DNA from: Equadaptatus sp045601305
GTDB lineage: Bacteria; Synergistota; Synergistia; Synergistales; Synergistaceae
NCBI GenBank assembly: GCA_045601305.1
Contig: JAZRZG010000114.1
Coordinates: 1-28,945, forward strand
Direction: 5' to 3'
DNA length: 28,945 nucleotides
Made by a program: the position numbers and the translations under genes. Below the pieces are notes generated by a model that saw only the letters and a list, made by a program, of their open reading frames with translations, searched no databases and was not told where the DNA came from. This document shows, piece by piece, positions 23,979-28,945 of the stretch. Position 1 is the first letter of the stretch, and each line of letters starts with the position of its first letter.

Positions 23979-26039
23979 TTAGAACATTTCGCCGAAACCG
24001 AAATGGAAGCGGCTTTCGTCACCGTTAGCATAGTCAAGGCGCACATTGCCGAATGGTGTTTTAAGGCGGACACCGACACCGGGAGCCTGCCCTATATCAC
24101 TGCCAAAGCCTATACCCGTATCTTTACGCCACGCACGACCGACATCATAGAAACCGACAATACTGAGCGCTTTCTGCAAGGGCACGCGGATTTCAAAATT
24201 ACCGAGCATCATCTGCTCACCGTGGAAATATTCATCACGGTAACCGCGCAGAGTGTAGTCGCCGCCAATTTTGTACATTTCATCAAACGGAACGTCACCG
24301 GTAGCCGTACCTGCCATTAAGCGGATAGCCAACAGCGGAGGTGTGTCACTGCCGGGAACTCCAAAGTAATCAAACACGCTGCCGAGCAGCTTTTCAAGTG
24401 ACGCGTAATATCTGGCTTCAAGCCAATATTTCACGTAAGAATAGTCTTTGGAACCATTTACATCGTTATCGACTTTAGCTTTACCAGGCTGAATAAAAAT
24501 CGTTTCGCTGTCGCCCTTGGTATACGGCGCGTATTCATCTATATTAAATCTGCGGAAAGAAACCGTCGCAGAATAGTACCGTCCGTCACCGAGGTCATCC
24601 GAAAGACGAATTGGATCAGCATAGTATTCAGTGTTAACATAAATAGCTGGCCATTTCCATTTTGCATATTCCTGACTGTCAGTTTCGTTATACACCTTAT
24701 GGTAGTCAAGCGTCAGATACCAGTTGTATTTTGAATCTTGTTTGCCAATCTTTTTACCGGCACCGACAAAAGCACCCGTTGTCTTGCGGTCATATTGGAA
24801 GAGCCAAGTATTGGAGCTGTTATCGTAGTAATACAAATCATCCCAGTTGCGTCTGTAAGCACCAACTTTCCATGCCCACACCTTATTGTCAAGATACGGC
24901 TGCTCGAGTGTTGCGTATATATCACCGCGCCGGCCTACCAAAACACCTGCATCAAATTTGAGACCTTTACCGCCGATATTGTAGTTTGAATAGGTAACAC
25001 CGCCGCCCAGTCCGGACTGTGAACCGTAAGAAACGTTAAAACCGATACGGGAAGTTTTTCCTTCTTCAACAGTAAGAACGACAATAACTTCATCTTTCTT
25101 GTCCGTCGGCTCAAAATTGACGTTGACATCGTTAAAGAAACCAAGTCCCTGCAAACGATTAAGTGTCAGGCGCAATTTGTTTGAATTAAACAAATCCCCT
25201 TCTTTAATCTTCATATAACGCTGAATAATCTTCTTTTTGGTGATTTTGTTTCCCTGTATGATGATCTGGGAAATGCGAGGTTCGCAAATAATGACGTTAA
25301 CATTTGAACCGTCAATTTTGACATCCTCAACATTTGCCATAGCATATCCTGCCTGCTGATATTTTTCCTTTATTCGCTGGAGGTCATTACGGAAGAATGT
25401 TCTGTTGAATATTGACTCTGGAGTTGTAAAAATAACTTTCTGCAGTTCAGCTTCTGTAAACACAGTATTTCCCGTAAATGTGATGCTCTCAACAACAGGA
25501 TTTTCCTGCACAACAAATGTTACTTCAACTCCGCCCTTGACATCTTTTACTTTATAATCAACATTCGCAAAAAATCCCAAATCAAAAATAGCGGCACCGT
25601 CTTTACGCAATCTTGCTTCGCTTAACTTTCCGCCCTGTTTTGTTGTAACAACACTTAATATATGTTCTTTTACAACGTCCTTGTTTCCTTCAACGTTAAC
25701 AGCCATGATTTCCGGACCTGCAACGTCAGGAATTTCTTCCTCCTGAACATGGTGTTGTCTGATAACGGCAGCTGCCGCAACAGCAGCCTGTTCCTGAGCG
25801 GCTTTTCTTTCTTCCGGAGTGTTAATCAAACCGCCTTCGGGAAGCACGCCCGTAGCCAGCGCACTTTCACCCTTAATAAAAGTACCTTCTTCATCAGCTG
25901 TTGTTCCGCTGCTTTGTTTTGCTGCAACAGGCTGCTCTGCCTTCTTCTTTTTCTTTCTTGAAAACAAACCGGCTTCCGCAGACGGAACCATAGATAAAAT
26001 CAGCACCAGTGCTATTAAAGCCATAAATCTTTTCTTCAA
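23979..26039 (-). CDS. bamA: BamA (Omp85) outer-membrane protein assembly factor
   Basis: 686 residues. Signal peptide about 1-23 (basic KKRF, core MALIALVLILSMV, cut after AEA). A Lys-rich then Ala/Gln-rich linker (25-108) leads to three POTRA domains (about 109-180, 182-256, 257-335; E. coli has five). The rest is a 16-strand Omp85 barrel with the lid motif LRGYRD and a last strand ending in FHFGFGEMF, the C-terminal aromatic signal for outer-membrane insertion. It inserts beta-barrel proteins into the outer membrane. The start is a TTG (GGGGAG about nine bases upstream); the next ATG would cut the basic part of the signal peptide. It heads the bamA-lpxD-lpxC-lpxA-kdsC-lptF/G run. Confidence 0.95.
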   Translation of the reverse strand: MKKRFMALIALVLILSMVPSAEAGLFSRKKKKKAEQPVAAKQSSGTTADEEGTFIKGESALATGVLPEGGLINTPEERKAAQEQAAVAAAAVIRQHHVQEEEIPDVAGPEIMAVNVEGNKDVVKEHILSVVTTKQGGKLSEARLRKDGAAIFDLGFFANVDYKVKDVKGGVEVTFVVQENPVVESITFTGNTVFTEAELQKVIFTTPESIFNRTFFRNDLQRIKEKYQQAGYAMANVEDVKIDGSNVNVIICEPRISQIIIQGNKITKKKIIQRYMKIKEGDLFNSNKLRLTLNRLQGLGFFNDVNVNFEPTDKKDEVIVVLTVEEGKTSRIGFNVSYGSQSGLGGGVTYSNYNIGGKGLKFDAGVLVGRRGDIYATLEQPYLDNKVWAWKVGAYRRNWDDLYYYDNSSNTWLFQYDRKTTGAFVGAGKKIGKQDSKYNWYLTLDYHKVYNETDSQEYAKWKWPAIYVNTEYYADPIRLSDDLGDGRYYSATVSFRRFNIDEYAPYTKGDSETIFIQPGKAKVDNDVNGSKDYSYVKYWLEARYYASLEKLLGSVFDYFGVPGSDTPPLLAIRLMAGTATGDVPFDEMYKIGGDYTLRGYRDEYFHGEQMMLGNFEIRVPLQKALSIVGFYDVGRAWRKDTGIGFGSDIGQAPGVGVRLKTPFGNVRLDYANGDESRFHFGFGEMF

Positions 26040-26277
26040 TTTTTTTCACTCCCCGCATAACAATAGAGCTGACATCTCACTGACAACTAAGATTTTGACA
26101 TCCAACACCACAAAAGTCATACTTGCCATAAGTTATTCTAACATATTTATATCAAAGACAAAAGATTTTTTTAAAAAATTTTTCATATCTTGCACACTAA
26201 ATTAACATATAGACGTATAATAGATATGGAAGATTAATTTTGTTAATCTTACACTAAGCAAGCACGGAGGGATAGCA
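26040..26277. promoter_or_regulatory. Divergent regulatory region between bamA and the FGGY kinase gene
   Basis: No gene seen. For the kinase, TATAAT at 26216-26221 is a good -10; TTGCAC at 26190-26195 is 20 bases away, too far for a normal -35. An 8-base-arm inverted repeat, AAGATTAA (26230-26237) and TTAATCTT (26243-26250), lies in the expected mRNA start region and may be an operator or leader hairpin. A mixed A/T run (TTTTTTTAAAAAATTTTT) lies near 26167. No clear bamA promoter could be fixed. Confidence 0.45.
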
Positions 26278-27777
26278 ATGTCAGCCAAAAAGTATTACCT
26301 GGCTCTTGACCAGGGGACAACAGGTTCCACCGCAATACTTTTCGATGAAAAGTGGCATCTCGCAGCACGTGGCTACAAAGAAACCACACAAATTTACCCG
26401 CAGCCTGGCTGGGTAGAACATAATCCGATTGAAATCTGGCAGTCAATGCTCGAGGCTATTCAGCAGGCTCTTGATACTGCAGGAGCCAATGTTTCTCAGA
26501 TTGCAAGCGTCGGTCTTGACCATGAAGGCGAGTCCATAGTCCTTTGGGACAGACTTACCGGTCAGCCCGTGTACAATGCAATCGTGTGGCAGGACCGACG
26601 TACCGCACGTTACGCTGACCAGCTCAAAGAAAAATCAGGAGCAATGATTCGCGAAAAAACCGGTATCGACCCCGATGCCTATTTCTCGGCAACAAAAATT
26701 AAATGGATACTTGACAACGTACCTGAAGCAAAAGCTCTCCTAAAACAAGGACGTCTTATTGAGGGAAACATGGATGCGTGGATGGTTTGGAAAATGACAC
26801 ACGGGCATGTTCATGTCACAGATGCTTCAACAGCTTCACGCACAATGCTTCTCAACATACACACAGGACAGTGGGATGACGATATTCTCGCGCTTCTTGA
26901 CATTGACAAATCAATTCTTCCTACAGTCTGCGACAGCGCGATGGTTTTCGGTCACACGGATCCTCTCGATTTCGGAGGGGCAGATATTCCTATTTCCGGT
27001 ATCCTGAATGACCAGCAGGCAGCACTTTTCGGCCAGGCTTGCCTTGCTCCGGGAACGATTAAGACAACCTATGGTACCGGCTGCTTCATGTTCATGAACA
27101 CAGGAGACAAACCTGTCGATTCGCCAAACGGCATCCTTACCACTGTTGCCTGGAAACTCAATAACAAGATGACCTTTGCGCTCGACGGCGGTATCTATAT
27201 CACAGGCGCAGCAACACAGTGGCTCCGCGATGGTCTTCAGATTATCAAGAGCGCTTCCGAAACAGAAGCAATGGCCACAAGCATAAATGATACCGGCGGC
27301 GTGTACTTTGTTCCGGCATTCACAGGGCTTGCTGCCCCCCACTGGGATTCTTACGCACGCGGCACAATGGTAGGTATCACAGGCGGAACAAGACGCGAAC
27401 ATATCGTACGCGCAACACTCGAATCTACTGCTTACCAGGTCAAAGATATACTTGACGTTATGGAAAAAGACTCTAAGGTTCCTATTTCAGTTATGCGCTG
27501 CGACGGCGGTGCAACTGTAAACAACTTCCTTATGCAGTTCCAGGCTGATATACTTGGTATACCTATTGACCTACCGAAGATTAATGAGACCACGGCACTC
27601 GGAGCAGCATATATGTCAGCACTCGGTATCGGTGATTTTACCTCAATCGATGAAATAGCCGGTCATTGGGAACTTGCCAAACATATCGAACCGCATATGA
27701 GTGCTGATCAGCGAGACAGTCTCATGTATGACTGGCATAAGGCAGTAGAACGCGCGAAAAACTGGATTGAAAACTAA
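26278..27777 (+). CDS. FGGY-family kinase, glycerol kinase-like, with altered substrate motif
   Basis: 499 residues, same length and order as E. coli GlpK: ATP loop LDQGTTGSTAILFD (10-23), IVWQDRRT (102-109), DAYFSATKIKWIL (133-145), ASRTMLLNI, DQQAALFGQ with catalytic Asp245, and YGTGCF (265-270). Most glycerol contacts are kept (Glu85, Trp104, Tyr135, Asp245, Gln246, Phe270), but the GlpK motif NQRET is DHEGES (81-86) here, so the glycerol-binding arginine is glycine. The substrate may thus be another small polyol or glycerol-like compound. GGAGGG six bases before the ATG. It is followed 83 bases on by a PhnW-like aminotransferase, so the two may share a pathway. Annotating it simply as glpK would be unsafe. 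Confidence 0.8.
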   Translation: MSAKKYYLALDQGTTGSTAILFDEKWHLAARGYKETTQIYPQPGWVEHNPIEIWQSMLEAIQQALDTAGANVSQIASVGLDHEGESIVLWDRLTGQPVYNAIVWQDRRTARYADQLKEKSGAMIREKTGIDPDAYFSATKIKWILDNVPEAKALLKQGRLIEGNMDAWMVWKMTHGHVHVTDASTASRTMLLNIHTGQWDDDILALLDIDKSILPTVCDSAMVFGHTDPLDFGGADIPISGILNDQQAALFGQACLAPGTIKTTYGTGCFMFMNTGDKPVDSPNGILTTVAWKLNNKMTFALDGGIYITGAATQWLRDGLQIIKSASETEAMATSINDTGGVYFVPAFTGLAAPHWDSYARGTMVGITGGTRREHIVRATLESTAYQVKDILDVMEKDSKVPISVMRCDGGATVNNFLMQFQADILGIPIDLPKINETTALGAAYMSALGIGDFTSIDEIAGHWELAKHIEPHMSADQRDSLMYDWHKAVERAKNWIEN

Positions 27778-27791
27778 ATTTTAAGTCACAT

Positions 27792-27825
27792 TTCCTGTAC
27801 AGCCTGCAACCTTGCTGTACAGGAA
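27792..27825 (+). other. Intercistronic stem-loop between the kinase and aminotransferase genes
   Basis: Perfect 12-base arms TTCCTGTACAGC (27792-27803) and GCTGTACAGGAA (27814-27825), loop of 10. No T run follows (TAATTC), so it is not a classical terminator; it may stabilise the upstream message or serve as a processing site. Confidence 0.6.
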
Positions 27826-27860
27826 TAATTCAAACACAATCTATAAAGGAGAGTAATACT

Positions 27861-28945
27861 ATGTCAAAAACAATGCTTTTCAGCCCCGGGCCCGTAATGG
27901 TCAAAGAAAATGTCCGCACGTCGCTTCTCCATTACGATATTTGCCACCGCAGCCCTGAATTCGAAGAAATGTTCAGAGACACTCAGGCAAAGATTCTTAA
28001 ACTTTTCAACGCAGATGACAGTTACTATTCAGTTATCGTATCAGGTTCAGGCACATCAGCAAACGAGACTGTTCTTTCCAGTTGTTTCAAACCTGGCGAA
28101 AAAGCCCTTCTTATCCGCAACGGCGAATTCGGCAACCGTCTCAAAGAAATTCTTGACAAATACGCCGTTCCGACAGTTGACTGCGAATTTGCATGGGGCG
28201 AATATCCTGATCTTGCAAAAATTGAAGCTGCACTCAAAGCAAATCCCGACGTCAAAGTTGTTGCCATGGTTTTCCATGAAACCTCTACCTGCATGATTAA
28301 CCCTGTCCCTGAAGTCGGTGCACTTTGCGACAAGTACGGCAAATGGTTCTATGTTGATTCAGTTTCAGCAGCAGCGGGACAGAATATTGACGTTGCAGCC
28401 AACCATATCACATTCACATCATCAGTCGGCGGCAAGTGCCTCGGTGCGTTCCCCGGCTCAGCATACATCTGTGCAAAAAAGGAAGTCCTCGAACAGATTA
28501 CTCCTGAAATGGGCAAAAATGTTTACCTTAACCTCGGCAAGCATTATGCGATCGCAAAGGCAAAATCCCAGACACCCAATACACCAAACGTTACGCTCTT
28601 CTGGGCGCTTAATGTTGGTCTCAGCAACATTTTTGATGAAGGCGGCGAAACACTCGCCGGAAGAATAGAGCGTTATCAAAAATGCGCCAAGATTCTTCGC
28701 GACGGAATGAAAGAAATGGGACTCCGTTTCCTTCTTGAAGACAAATACATGTCCAACACCGTTACGTCAGTATTCCTTCCGGAAGGAAAAAATCTTGACA
28801 AATTCATCTCTGATTTGGGAGACGCCGGCTATACGGTCTATAAAGGCAAGGGTGCATTCGAAGCACAAGGAATGTTCCAGGTCGCAAACATGGGAGAAAT
28901 TTATCCTGACGACTGCGTAAAATTCCTTGAAACACTCAAAAAAGC
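27861..28945 (+). CDS. PhnW-like class V aminotransferase (partial at the right edge)
   Basis: 361 codons visible with no stop before the window end; family length is about 360-370, so only a few residues are missing. It has the fold-type I class V pattern: SPGPVMV at the start, SGSGTSANE (61-69) for phosphate binding, MVFHETSTCMINP (136-148), Asp166 in YVDSVSA and the PLP lysine Lys192 in SVGGKCLG, with VYKGKGAF and NMGEIYP near the end. Closest in pattern to 2-aminoethylphosphonate--pyruvate transaminase, but alanine--glyoxylate and serine--glyoxylate enzymes share most of it. AAAGGAGAG seven bases before the ATG. No other phosphonate gene is in view, so the substrate is open; pairing with the FGGY kinase is unusual. 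Confidence 0.85.
   Translation, partial: MSKTMLFSPGPVMVKENVRTSLLHYDICHRSPEFEEMFRDTQAKILKLFNADDSYYSVIVSGSGTSANETVLSSCFKPGEKALLIRNGEFGNRLKEILDKYAVPTVDCEFAWGEYPDLAKIEAALKANPDVKVVAMVFHETSTCMINPVPEVGALCDKYGKWFYVDSVSAAAGQNIDVAANHITFTSSVGGKCLGAFPGSAYICAKKEVLEQITPEMGKNVYLNLGKHYAIAKAKSQTPNTPNVTLFWALNVGLSNIFDEGGETLAGRIERYQKCAKILRDGMKEMGLRFLLEDKYMSNTVTSVFLPEGKNLDKFISDLGDAGYTVYKGKGAFEAQGMFQVANMGEIYPDDCVKFLETLKK

Noticed and set aside
1..28945. CRISPR array, tRNA or rRNA genes
   Set aside because: No regularly spaced repeats, no tRNA-like T-arm motif with matching stems, and no rRNA-like sequence were found on reading.

Overview
The window looks like a chromosomal piece of a diderm (lipopolysaccharide-making) anaerobe. 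Evidence for an outer membrane is a run of bamA, lpxD, lpxC, lpxA, kdsC and an lptF/lptG-type permease. A secreted SpoIVB-like (S55) peptidase together with an LPS locus that lacks fabZ, skp, lpxI and lpxB points me to Synergistota rather than Negativicutes. That is an inference from gene content, not a marker-gene result.

Left part (1-10.4 kb, all genes on the minus strand) is an accessory region. It holds an AT-rich type IV McrBC restriction pair (mcrB with an EVE-like domain, and mcrC), a small membrane protein, a secreted protein, a vWA-domain protein, a macro-domain protein with an extra C-terminal domain, a DEDDh 3'-5' exonuclease, a DUF4143-type ATPase, a small protein with a possible winged helix plus a TPR-like tail, and a stand-alone protein made of the same domain found at the C-terminus of the macro protein. 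Two places (872-943 and 5797-5867) carry the same roughly 72-bp leader: a GTCGAAA-N3-TTTCGAC palindrome, a 14-nt spacer, then a hairpin whose 3' arm is an AGGAGG ribosome binding site followed by a short T run and a start codon. The macro/vWA/exonuclease set, the domain shared by two proteins and the duplicated leader form the best candidate here for a poorly described (defence or stress) system.

Middle part (10.4-21 kb) is housekeeping: pgeF, rluD and ileS (minus); dgkA (plus); the S55 peptidase and prfB (minus), where prfB uses the classical in-frame UGA and +1 frameshift; and birA (plus), divergent from prfB. Intrinsic terminators and good promoters (TTGCAG-17-TATAAT for ileS, TTGTAA-17-TATAAT for the ATPase) help fix several start codons.

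Right part (19.6-28.9 kb): the outer-membrane cluster reads bamA > lpxD > lpxC > lpxA > kdsC > lptF/G on the minus strand, with touching or slightly overlapping genes. Divergent from bamA, a glycerol-kinase-like FGGY kinase with an altered substrate motif is followed by a PhnW-like class V aminotransferase that runs off the window. No tRNA, rRNA, CRISPR array, insertion sequence or riboswitch was recognised. No gene-free stretch exceeds 300 bases; the longest are 1-233, 9633-9879 and 26040-26277.
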